This document shows, in pieces, positions 55,825 to 63,670 of a DNA stretch of 64,000 bases. Every line of letters starts with the position of its first letter. The first letter of the stretch is position 1. The stretch comes from Ralstonia sp. NFACC01 (GTDB lineage Bacteria > Pseudomonadota > Gammaproteobacteria > Burkholderiales > Burkholderiaceae). The stretch lies in contig NZ_FOWV01000003.1 in the NCBI RefSeq assembly GCF_900115545.1, forward strand, positions 599,378 through 663,377, written 5' to 3'. The position numbers and the translations under genes are program-made. The notes below the pieces were generated by a model, which was not told the origin of the DNA, made no database searches, and saw nothing but the letters and a program-made list of their open reading frames with translations.

Positions 55825-58203
55825 TTAGAAGGGGACCGTCAGCGTTGCACCGATCGTGCGAGGCTGTGCCACGCTGACCAGCGCAGGGCCACCCATCGGA
55901 ACCAGGGACGTACCTGCCGCAAGCAACGCACGGCGGTCGAACAGGTTGCGAACGTAGAAAGCGAGGCTGAACTTCTTGAAGTCGAGTCCTGCCTGCAGAT
56001 CCGTCATGGCATAGCCCGGCAGGGGATAGTCTGGGCGGCCTGTATTGCTTCCAAAGCCAGCATGGCGACTGCCGACAAACCGTTGACTCACACCTGCGTA
56101 GGCTGGATATCCGTTCACCGCGAAGAGGTAGCTGGCCGATAGCGTGGCGGCAACCCGTGCCGAGTTTGGAAGCGGATCGCCCGCATTGGTGCCCGTGTTG
56201 ACATTGCCCGTGGTCAGCTTCGCGTCGATGAGGGACACGCTCAGACCAAGATTCCAGTGGCGATTCGGACGGAACGCGCTGGAGAGCTCCAACCCTCGAA
56301 TCCTTGCATCACCGGCATTGAGCACTTGATTGACGCCATTGACCGCGCCGAACTGCTGGATGTTCTTCCACTCGATGTCGTACACCGTCATCGCAACCGA
56401 CATGCGCTTGTCCAGAAGATCGGCCTTGTAGCCGGCCTCGTAGGTCCACAGCGTGTCGGGGCGGAAGGTGGGATTCCCAGACGAAGGCAGCCCCGTGACT
56501 GGATCAACCAGCAGCGCATTCGGTCCACCAGGGCGATACCCGCTGGCAGCGCGCAGGTAGACGTTGCTGTCTTTCGTCAGCGCATAGTTCGCCGTAAGCA
56601 TGTACGTCTTGCTGGTATCCGACGAGGGGGCGGTAATGGTCTGCGTGGGCCCTGCGAGCGCGCCAAACGTGGTCTGCTGGTACTCCTGCGTGTTGTGTGC
56701 CACACGGAGGCCGCCGGTCAACGACAGGCGCGGGGTCAGGTGATAGGTCAGATCCCCGTAGGCCGCGTACTCGCTGTAGGTGCTCGGTGCCTCAAGCGCG
56801 GACAAATTGAGGCCGACGGTTCCGTTGGGCAGCGTCGTAATGAGCCCTTGGCTCGCGTCACTGCGCTCGCGCGTGTAGAACACACCCGCAAGCCATTCCA
56901 GCGTCCGGTTGCCCGGCGAGGTCAGACGAAATTCCTGCGTGAACTTGTTCGTCGTCGCCACGTTCTTTGCGGCAACGGAACTCACGTTGAGCCCGATGCC
57001 GTTGAGCAGCGGAACGTACACCACCGACAAGTCTTGCGGCGCATCAGATCGCATCGACTGGTATGACGTGATCGAATTCGCGCGTGCCCAGCCGAACTCG
57101 TACTCAACCCCGGCGGAATAGAGTTGGACGTTCTGATGAAAGGGCTCCGTCGTAAAGAGCCGCGTTGTCAGATCGCCGTCCACGGGTTGCCCATTTTTGC
57201 CATAGGCAACGTAGTTCGGTGCATTGCGGTTGATGTTCTGCGTCAATGCGGTCAGGCGCAGCGTCAACTGATTCGTGGGCGTCAGAAGAAACGACGCGCG
57301 CGCGCCATAGGTATCGCCGCGGTCAATACGTGAACCGGCCTGTGGCCCCACGGCATCGACATAGCCCGCATCGTGTTGGCTGAACATCGAAACCCGTGCC
57401 GCCGCCACATCGGTCTTCAACGGAAGATTCAACACGGCGTTGGCGGAGTTATTCACGCCGCCATGCTTGGTGACGGAAAGGCCTGCAGACGCGCGGCCCG
57501 AAAATTCGCCGGAATCCGGCTCGTTGGTGACGTACTTGAGCAATCCGCCCATCGCACCCGCACCGTACAGCGTTCCTTGAGGACCCCGCAGAATTTCGAT
57601 GTGATTGAGGTCCAGCAGGCTCATGTCGAGCGCGAACGTTGCACCCTGGGAGAACACGGTGCTGCCGCCAAATGCCACGTCGTCGACGTACACGCCGACG
57701 GTCGGCCCGGTCTGCTCACCTGTCGTCACGCCGCGCATGCTGATTTGCCCAGAGCCGCTGCCACCCGCCGTGTTCAGGTCAACACCGGGTTCCGACGACA
57801 GGAAGTCGGACATGGTCTTTGCGCCGCCTTTCTGCAACTCTTCAGCCGAAACCACGTTGATCTGCATCGGCACTTCACGTGCGGGCTCCCGGCGGCGCGT
57901 TGCGGTCACCACCACCGTGTTGAGGGTGGCGCCTTCCTTGCCCTGCGACACGGATGTCTCTGCCCCCTGCGCCCTCTTCTCAGCCGGGGCCGCCCCGCTT
58001 TCAGGCCTCGCTCCAGTTGCCGTATCCGACGCTGCATCAGGCGCCGCAATCTGCACCATGTCTTGTGAAAGCTTCACCGTTTGTGCGTGCGCGTACAGGG
58101 AAGCCAAGCCAAGTACCGGGCCGGCAAACCACGTCATATATCGCCCACCCTGGCGAAACTGAGACGCGGTCGCATCCACTCTACGCGTCCTTCGATTGTT
58201 CAT
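55825..58203 (-). CDS. TonB-dependent outer-membrane receptor
   Basis: 792 residues from ATG 58203 (GGAGGAGA upstream). Signal peptide ending LYAHAQ, a linker, the TonB-box region LNTVVVTATRRRE, plug domain (EVPMQINVVSAEELQKGGAKTMSDFLSSEPGVDLN, VDDVAFGG, EILRGPQGTLYGAGAMGGLLKYVTNEP) and a 22-strand barrel ending in TVPF with the C-terminal Phe. No N-terminal STN domain, so no FecIR-type sigma signalling. In this locus it is the likely importer of a peptide too large for porins. Confidence 0.95.
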   Translation of the reverse strand: MNNRRTRRVDATASQFRQGGRYMTWFAGPVLGLASLYAHAQTVKLSQDMVQIAAPDAASDTATGARPESGAAPAEKRAQGAETSVSQGKEGATLNTVVVTATRRREPAREVPMQINVVSAEELQKGGAKTMSDFLSSEPGVDLNTAGGSGSGQISMRGVTTGEQTGPTVGVYVDDVAFGGSTVFSQGATFALDMSLLDLNHIEILRGPQGTLYGAGAMGGLLKYVTNEPDSGEFSGRASAGLSVTKHGGVNNSANAVLNLPLKTDVAAARVSMFSQHDAGYVDAVGPQAGSRIDRGDTYGARASFLLTPTNQLTLRLTALTQNINRNAPNYVAYGKNGQPVDGDLTTRLFTTEPFHQNVQLYSAGVEYEFGWARANSITSYQSMRSDAPQDLSVVYVPLLNGIGLNVSSVAAKNVATTNKFTQEFRLTSPGNRTLEWLAGVFYTRERSDASQGLITTLPNGTVGLNLSALEAPSTYSEYAAYGDLTYHLTPRLSLTGGLRVAHNTQEYQQTTFGALAGPTQTITAPSSDTSKTYMLTANYALTKDSNVYLRAASGYRPGGPNALLVDPVTGLPSSGNPTFRPDTLWTYEAGYKADLLDKRMSVAMTVYDIEWKNIQQFGAVNGVNQVLNAGDARIRGLELSSAFRPNRHWNLGLSVSLIDAKLTTGNVNTGTNAGDPLPNSARVAATLSASYLFAVNGYPAYAGVSQRFVGSRHAGFGSNTGRPDYPLPGYAMTDLQAGLDFKKFSLAFYVRNLFDRRALLAAGTSLVPMGGPALVSVAQPRTIGATLTVPF

Positions 58204-58321
58204 TTTCACTGTCGTCTCCTCCGAGTTTTCCGCTTTCTGATTGCGGTGTTCAAAGCACCGTTTCACTTCGCAACTCGTCGCCAACGGTAAGTGCATGGCA
58301 TTTCTGTTTCGTGTGTACTTT

Positions 58322-58337
58322 GTATCGGTCTTGAAAC
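58322..58337 (-). promoter_or_regulatory. 16-bp palindromic operator, site 3
   Basis: GTATCGGTCTTGAAAC (reverse GTTTCAAGACCGATAC, followed on that strand by AAAGT as at site 2). It lies 119 bases upstream of the receptor start. Confidence 0.75.
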
Positions 58338-58371
58338 AGGCAGAGGTGCAACATCGTCCCCGTCGTTCATT

Positions 58372-58387
58372 GTTTCAACGTTGAAAT
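58372..58387. promoter_or_regulatory. 16-bp palindromic operator, site 4
   Basis: GTTTCAACGTTGAAAT, with a perfect 14-base core TTTCAACGTTGAAA, 85 bases upstream of the kinase start and 50 bases (start to start) from site 3. The divergent region 58204-58471 carries no gene. Confidence 0.75.
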
Positions 58388-58471
58388 GGAATACAAACAA
58401 AGTCGATACAGTCGCGCGCGATAATCCCACTATGCTGATTTCTATTCGTATTCGACGTACCTAGGACGCAT

Positions 58472-59464
58472 ATGCCCAAGCCATCATTTGATTCCGCGTT
58501 CTATCGTTTGCTATTCGTGATGCTGGCCATGGTCCTGATGACACAGGCCTGCGCAGCTCTCGTCTTGTGGTGGTTCTACAGCGCCGCAGCGTTCAAGGCG
58601 CCTCCGGGCATGAGCGTTCCGCTACAGCTATTTCTGGCCGTGCTGATCCAACTGGTGCCGCTATTGATCTCGTCCTGGATCGGCGCGCGCATGCTCGCGG
58701 CACCGTTTCGTTCACTGGCCCAAGGGGCTGCCGAATTGGCGAACCACATCGACGCTTCGCCCATCCAGGAAGCCGGCCCGATCGAAGCGCGGCAGGCGGC
58801 ACAGGTTTTCAACTCGATGCAAGCGGCCATACGGCGCCAGATGAGTGAGCGAAATCAATTCCTAGCCGCCGTCTCGCATGATCTACGCACCCCATTGACG
58901 CGCATGCGGCTACGCCTTCGCACGCTTGAAGACCGGGAGTTGAATGACCGGCTCCAAAGCGACATCGACGAGATGACGCAGTTGTTGGACGCCACGTTGT
59001 CGTTCTTGCGGAACGCGGAAGTCGTTGAAGCCTTCAGCCCGGTTGATATCAACGCGCTGGTGGATGCGATTGCGGAAGACGCCGCCGAACGCGGGCAGCG
59101 TGTCACCGTCAGCGGCGAGATACGCGCGGTGATGGCGCAACCGCTTGGTTTGAAGCGATGCCTGACGAACCTGGTGGCCAACGCCATCCGATACGGAGAG
59201 GAGGCGCATATTCATCTGACTGACGGACCCTCGTTCATCTGCATTGATGTCGCCGATCGTGGCCCGGGTATCCCCGAGGCGCAGTTGTCACGCGTGCTTG
59301 AACCGTTCTACCGGCTTGAGAGCTCCCGCAACAAGGACACTGGCGGCACGGGCCTCGGACTGGCCATCGCGAACGACATCGTCAAGCGGCACAACGGATC
59401 GCTTGAGCTGCGCAACGATCCGGCCGGCGGACTGGTAGCGACGGTGAGACTGCCGCGCCGGTAG
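58472..59464 (+). CDS. sensor histidine kinase of the peptide locus
   Basis: 330 residues. Two N-terminal TM helices (about 10-37 and 50-72) joined by a loop of only about 12 residues, so there is almost no periplasmic sensor. HAMP-like linker (APFRSLAQGAAELANHID), H box FLAAVSHDLRTPLTRMRLRLRTLED, N box CLTNLVANAIRYGEE, G1 DVADRGPGIPE, F box PFYRL and G2 GGTGLGLAIANDIV. EnvZ-like transmitter. Probably partners the OmpR-type regulator at 46101. Confidence 0.94.
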   Translation: MPKPSFDSAFYRLLFVMLAMVLMTQACAALVLWWFYSAAAFKAPPGMSVPLQLFLAVLIQLVPLLISSWIGARMLAAPFRSLAQGAAELANHIDASPIQEAGPIEARQAAQVFNSMQAAIRRQMSERNQFLAAVSHDLRTPLTRMRLRLRTLEDRELNDRLQSDIDEMTQLLDATLSFLRNAEVVEAFSPVDINALVDAIAEDAAERGQRVTVSGEIRAVMAQPLGLKRCLTNLVANAIRYGEEAHIHLTDGPSFICIDVADRGPGIPEAQLSRVLEPFYRLESSRNKDTGGTGLGLAIANDIVKRHNGSLELRNDPAGGLVATVRLPRR

Positions 59465-59501
59465 CCCGCGCAGCCGCCGTGTTGCCTGCGGCCGCACTCT
59501 C

Positions 59502-59517
59502 GTGTCGAACGCGATAC
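59502..59517 (+). promoter_or_regulatory. 16-bp palindromic operator, site 5
   Basis: GTGTCGAACGCGATAC, then AGAGT, 76 bases upstream of the MlrC-like gene; nearly the same distance as site 2 from tonB (80). Less perfect in the left arm than the others. Confidence 0.65.
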
Positions 59518-59592
59518 AGAGTGCTCACAAACTAGCAACAGCGTGTGCCTACAGTGAGGTTTCGATCTCCACGCCCTCTCGTAGGATTCACG

Positions 59593-61053
59593 ATGAAACT
59601 ATTCACTGCTCAGCTTGCGACCGAAACGAATACGTTCGCGCCCTGCCCCACTGGCTGGGGCGGCTTTGAGGAATCGGGCATCTTCCATGGCGACGCAAGC
59701 CTGCGAGCCCCGCAAGGCATGGGGTTCGCCCTTGCCGAAGTGCGGCGACTTGCGGAACGCGACGGGCATGAGATCGTCGAGGGCATTTGCGCAGAGGCGC
59801 AACCATCGGGCCCCACGATTCGCGCGGTCTATGAATCGCTGCGGGACGAGATCCTAGGCAAGATCGAAGCAGCGCAGCCGCTTGGCGGCGTGCTCCTGGT
59901 ACTGCACGGCGCGATGGTGGCCGAGGGATACGACGACTGTGAGGGCGATCTGCTATCTCGGGTGCGAGCCATTGTCGGCCCCGAAGTGCCGATTGCCGCC
60001 ACACTCGATCCGCACTGCCATTTCACGGAACGCATGCGGCGCTCGGCAGACATCCTGATCGCCTACAAGGAGTATCCGCACACCGATCCCATCGATCGTT
60101 TGCGTGAGGCGTATCAACTGCTGCTCGACACCGCGGCAGGCAAGATCCGCCCCACCACAGGTGTGTACGACTGCCGCATGGTTGGGGCCTGGCACACCAC
60201 CAGTGAGCCAATGGCTACGTTCGTTCAACGCATGAAATCGCTGGAAGGACGGGACGGCGTGTTGTCCGTGTCCCTCGGGCATGGGTTCCCATGGGGCGAT
60301 GTTCCGGAGGCCGGCGCAAAGTTTTGGGTGGTGACCGACAACAACCTCGCCGATGCGACGGCGCTGGCCACGCAGCTTGGCCACGAATTCTGGGCCCTGC
60401 GCGAAGCCACGCGGCCTGCATGGCTCGACGTCGATACTGGGCTGGACCGCGCCCTGGAGGTTGGCAGCGGCCCCGTCGTGATCGGCGACGTTGCTGACAA
60501 TCCAGGGGGCGGGGCGCCAGGAGACAACACGGTCATCCTGCGCCGGATCATCGAGCGACAGATCGCAAACGTCGCCATCGGGTGTTTCTGGGATCTCGGT
60601 GCGATCCAGATCTGTCACGACGCCGGCGTGGGCGCAACCTTCGATTTGCGCTTGGGTGGCAAATGCGGCGTGGCCTCGGCAGACCCGTTGGACCTGCGCG
60701 TGACCGTGCGTGCGCTGTCCGACCAACATACGCAGAGCATTTCGGGATTGACCATTCCGTTTGGGCGAGCCGTTTGGCTCGAGGCCGCCAATGGTGTCGA
60801 TATTGTTCTGGCCTCTGTACGCAACCAAGTGGTTGGCCTCGACGCGTTCACGGGTCTGGGGATCGATTTTGAAAGCAAGCGGCTGGTTGTCGTGAAATCA
60901 ACCCAGCACTTTCAAGCCGAATTCGCGCCGCGCGCCAAGGCGATCTTCCATATCGCAGCGCCCGGGGCTGTCACACCGAGCTTCGCCGATCTGAACTATC
61001 GGCGTCGCGATCTCAATTATTGGCCCCGCGTGTCGAACCCCTTCGAGGCATAA
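59593..61053 (+). CDS. mlrC: M81 family metallopeptidase (MlrC-like)
   Basis: 486 residues. MlrC N-domain: MKLFTAQLATETNTFAPCPTGWGGF, VLHGAMVAEGYDDCEGDLL, ATLDPHCHFTERM with presumed zinc ligands D139, H141 and H143, and YKEYPHTDPIDRLREA. C-domain: GHGFPWGDVPEAGAKF, VIGDVADNPGGGAPGDNTVILR and FDLRLGGKCG. In microcystin degraders MlrC is a zinc peptidase that cuts the linear tetrapeptide. The symbol is by family and not by proven activity. ATG 59593 is chosen because it starts the conserved domain and AGGA precedes it. Confidence 0.9.
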   Translation: MKLFTAQLATETNTFAPCPTGWGGFEESGIFHGDASLRAPQGMGFALAEVRRLAERDGHEIVEGICAEAQPSGPTIRAVYESLRDEILGKIEAAQPLGGVLLVLHGAMVAEGYDDCEGDLLSRVRAIVGPEVPIAATLDPHCHFTERMRRSADILIAYKEYPHTDPIDRLREAYQLLLDTAAGKIRPTTGVYDCRMVGAWHTTSEPMATFVQRMKSLEGRDGVLSVSLGHGFPWGDVPEAGAKFWVVTDNNLADATALATQLGHEFWALREATRPAWLDVDTGLDRALEVGSGPVVIGDVADNPGGGAPGDNTVILRRIIERQIANVAIGCFWDLGAIQICHDAGVGATFDLRLGGKCGVASADPLDLRVTVRALSDQHTQSISGLTIPFGRAVWLEAANGVDIVLASVRNQVVGLDAFTGLGIDFESKRLVVVKSTQHFQAEFAPRAKAIFHIAAPGAVTPSFADLNYRRRDLNYWPRVSNPFEA

Positions 61054-61447
61054 GCCCGCGAACCGGGCATTTTCAAATCTGTGGCCGTGAAGAGGCCACG
61101 CCTTGCTGCTGTCCGGACAAATTCCCTTTGATGCCGATAACAAGCGTGAATCCTTAGGAAATCAATTTAGCCCGCCCCGTGCCAGTGGCGTGCCGCAAAA
61201 GATACCCCTGCATTTCAGCGTCGACACCATCGAGACGCTATATGAATTGGGGTTGTTCTCAGCCACAAGCTGGAAACAGCCCCGTTCCCTTAAACCCGTT
61301 CGAACAGAGCGCTTGGGGAGCGCAGGCGTACGCCGAGGCCGTGGCCGCATGGTTTGCCGTCGCGCTGGCGTCAACGCGCCTTCCCCTCCCAGACACAGGC
61401 AACGCGTCAGTGCAATTCGAGGCGATCCGCCGTGAGGGGCTCAGAGA
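61054..61447. other. intergenic region after the MlrC-like gene
   Basis: 394 bases. One frame (to 61466) reads NPFEQSAWGAQAYAEAVAAWFAVALAS..., which has some protein-like character but overlaps the convergent regulator gene and has no good start. It could be a decayed gene end. Nothing firm. Confidence 0.4.
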
Positions 61448-61651
61448 CTACGGATTGCGTTTTTGAGTCAGGGTGGCCGTCCCGACTTTGGGGCGGGTCG
61501 CATAGCTGACGCCGTGCTGCTCCAGGTAGTCGCGAATCAACTGTCGCACCACTTGCGACGGCGTCTGATCTTGCGCCGCGCACAACTTCTCGAAGGACTT
61601 CTTCTTCACCGGATCGATCAACACGGTGAGACGCGCAGTCTTGGATTCCAT
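61448..61651 (-). CDS. ribbon-helix-helix (CopG/Arc type) regulator
   Basis: 67 residues. MESKTARLTVLIDPVKKKSFEKLCAAQDQTPSQVVRQLIRDYLEQHG is a complete RHH fold: beta strand, then two helices. A start four codons upstream (ATG 61663) is possible. Similar proteins are antitoxins or autorepressors, but no toxin gene is beside it. A palindromic operator overlaps its promoter. Confidence 0.85.
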   Translation of the reverse strand: MESKTARLTVLIDPVKKKSFEKLCAAQDQTPSQVVRQLIRDYLEQHGVSYATRPKVGTATLTQKRNP

Positions 61652-61666
61652 GTGGAGTATCATTGC

Positions 61667-61689
61667 ATGATAATGTCATTATCATTATA
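61667..61689 (-). promoter_or_regulatory. palindromic operator overlapping -10 of the RHH regulator
   Basis: ATGATAATG-T-CATTATCAT (61667-61685), 9-base arms with a single central base. On the gene strand it overlaps TATAAT (61684-61689). AT-rich sites of this type are typical for RHH dimers, so autorepression is likely. Confidence 0.7.
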
Positions 61690-61819
61690 TACAACCATGC
61701 GCCAAAGCACAGCCTGAGACGCGCGTCAGGTGCTCCGCCCCCAGTTCGCGGGAAGCGCCGCGGCCTGCAGCCAGGCGACCGCGAGCCTGTTTGGAATTCA
61801 CCGTTTTTTTGAGGATGCA

Positions 61820-62071
61820 GTGGTAGAAGCGACGATCGAGATGACCTGCCTCGTTGGTCTGCAAGGCAGTGGATCTGCGCGGCTGGTACATGCCGCTAGC
61901 CAGTTCGATTGCGACATCCTGCTCGTCTGCAACGAGCGCACGGCGAACGCCAAGAATGTCATGGAGGTCATGCGGCTCCCCGCCCGCGCGGGCGCCAAGG
62001 TCATGATCCAGGCCGTTGGTCGGGATGACGCCGCCGCAGTGAAAGTCATTGCAGCGCTGCTAAGCGTCTGA
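61820..62071 (+). CDS. HPr-like protein lacking the active-site histidine
   Basis: 83 residues from GTG 61820 with GAGGA upstream; the frame extends further back but without similarity. HPr fold: VVEATIEMTCLVGLQGSGSARLVHAASQFDCDILLVCNERTANAKNVMEVMRLPARAGAKVMIQAVGRDDAAAVKVIAAL. In HPr the segment is GLHARPAxxLV; here GLQGSGSARLV, so His15 is Gln and the following Arg-Pro is lost. The helix-two serine segment (NAKSIM in HPr) reads NAKNVM, so Ser46 is lost also. It cannot carry phosphate at either place. Possibly a regulatory or decoy HPr. Confidence 0.75.
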   Translation: MVEATIEMTCLVGLQGSGSARLVHAASQFDCDILLVCNERTANAKNVMEVMRLPARAGAKVMIQAVGRDDAAAVKVIAALLSV

Positions 62072-62110
62072 CTCATCCATACGAACGCTTGATCAAGAGC
62101 GGCAATTGAT

Positions 62111-62956
62111 ATGTCCTACGGCTCCCTTGACGCCTATCTGAAGTTTCTCGCCGAAGCCCCTAACGACGGGACGCCAACGCTGCTGGAAACTGCGCACGAA
62201 CTGTCGCTCCATTTTGATGTGCATGGGGTTCAGAGCCTCATGTCAAGGCGCGACCCAAACAAGTTGCTGCTCGGCTATACCCGAACGATGATGGGCTTTC
62301 TGCTCCTGCAGCCGGCGCCTGCCCGAATCTCCATGATCGGCTTGGGCGGCGGCTCGTTGGCCAAGTACTGTTACCACCATCTTCCCGATACCAAGGTAGT
62401 GGCAATCGAGATCGACCCCGCTGTAATCGCTTTGCGCGATACGTTCCACATTCCCCCCGACGACGACCGCTTCGAAGTGATCTGCGCGGACGGTGCCGAG
62501 TATGTCAAAGGACAGGATGCACGACCCGATGTGATTCTGGTCGACGGATTTTTGGCGCATGGCATGGCGGCGCAACTGGGGACTGCAGACTTTTACGCTG
62601 CCTGTTACGCGCGCCTTGCCGACGATGGCGTACTGGTTGCCAACTTCCTCGAGAGCGATCGCGATATCCCGTTCTACCTTGAGGAGTTGCACTCGGTATT
62701 CGGCGAGTCGTTCTCCGTTTCGACGTCCGAGGACAGCTGCAACTACACGTTGTTCGCTTGGAAGGGGTCGTGGAAACTTCCGGCGCTGGACACGCTGCTC
62801 ACGCGTGCGCGCACGCTGGAGATGGAGCACGCTCTGAACTTGCGCTTGGCTGCGCGCCGCCTGAAGCAAAGCAAACGCCTCGCGTCGGACCTCGAATTCT
62901 GGCAAGAGCAGGCGAGCTGGCGGGTCGGCGGCGGACGCCAAATCGACCAGAGCTGA
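62111..62956 (+). CDS. spermidine synthase-like protein
   Basis: 281 residues, Rossmann fold: RISMIGLGGGSLAKYCYHHLPDTKVVAIEIDPAVIALRDTFHIPPDDDRFEVICADGAEYV, as in polyamine synthases. DVILVDGFLAHGM replaces the catalytic YDVIIxDxxDP of SpeE, so the key Asp of the active site is not in the usual context and transfer of aminopropyl groups is doubtful. The family also contains such methyltransferase-like members. Start ATG 62111, weak ribosome binding site. Confidence 0.8.
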   Translation: MSYGSLDAYLKFLAEAPNDGTPTLLETAHELSLHFDVHGVQSLMSRRDPNKLLLGYTRTMMGFLLLQPAPARISMIGLGGGSLAKYCYHHLPDTKVVAIEIDPAVIALRDTFHIPPDDDRFEVICADGAEYVKGQDARPDVILVDGFLAHGMAAQLGTADFYAACYARLADDGVLVANFLESDRDIPFYLEELHSVFGESFSVSTSEDSCNYTLFAWKGSWKLPALDTLLTRARTLEMEHALNLRLAARRLKQSKRLASDLEFWQEQASWRVGGGRQIDQS

Positions 62957-63055
62957 AAGCCCTTGCCACGGAAGTGACCACGCCCATTCGCATATGCCTG
63001 GGATCGTGTCCACGATGGACGACAACCTTGTGCTCAGCCACGCCTAGCTACACCG

Positions 63056-63403
63056 ATGCATAGCCAAAAAATCAGATTTCTTCGCTCACGAATTCCCACA
63101 TTCGAGTGCACTCCGGGATGTCACGATTGTTGTGGACCCGTGACAACCTCAACGGAGGAGATGTCGAGGCTTCCCGTTAAGAGCGATGCCGAGCGCGACA
63201 CTGCGCTGGCAAACCTAAGTTGCCCTCATCTGGATACCAAGGGATGCAGCGTGTATTTGGAGCGCCCGTTGATTTGTCGCTTGTTTGGTTCGACTCCAAG
63301 GCTTCCCTGCCCGCACGGAAGGCGGCCGGACGAAATGATCGATCCTAAAATTGAACAAAAGATTCAGCGCTTCTTTCTTGAGGTGCGTCACGTGCTGGTC
63401 TGA
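63056..63403 (+). CDS. YkgJ family cysteine-cluster protein
   Basis: 115 residues. Cysteine motif FECTPGCHDCCGPV near residues 17-26, CPHLDTKGCSVYLERPLICRLFG and CPHG form the metal-binding cluster of the family (zinc or iron assumed). Function unknown. The ATG 63056 lacks a clear ribosome binding site. Confidence 0.8.
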   Translation: MHSQKIRFLRSRIPTFECTPGCHDCCGPVTTSTEEMSRLPVKSDAERDTALANLSCPHLDTKGCSVYLERPLICRLFGSTPRLPCPHGRRPDEMIDPKIEQKIQRFFLEVRHVLV

Positions 63404-63670
63404 GGCAAGGCGACCGCTGCCGGTAACAACAGACGCAGGCAATCCGCTATCGCAGGCCGCCCTGCGCAGGAGAAGAGCCAACGCTGGCGGCCAGTAATGG
63501 TCGTGGCTGCTGAACGCCATCGCGTATTGATACAGCCCTGTGGCGGAGCCCCCCTTTCCCATCAACGTGTTGAGGGAGGCGTTGGGGGGCACGCGAGGAA
63601 GAGACACTCACTCGAAGCTCACCCACGCTTCTGGAAGGCTAACGGTACGCACTTGGACGCACAAAAAGGT
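63404..63670. other. region between the cysteine-cluster gene and the IS element
   Basis: 267 bases. A minus-strand frame here (to 63607) gives a product with no domain. It may be a gene end truncated by the IS, but nothing can be named. Confidence 0.35.

Noticed and set aside
46101..61053. Complete microcystin degradation (mlrABCD) cluster
   Set aside because: No mlrA (CPBP-type protease) in the window and the MFS protein is not clearly MlrD; only mlrB- and mlrC-like genes are supported.
61667..61685. Fur-like ATGATAATGTCATTATCAT
   Set aside because: It resembles Fur-type half-sites but lies on the -10 of an RHH gene, so autoregulation is more likely; not excluded.
63215..63607. 130-codon minus-strand frame over the cysteine-cluster gene end
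   Set aside because: Overlaps a recognised plus-strand gene and shows no domain.
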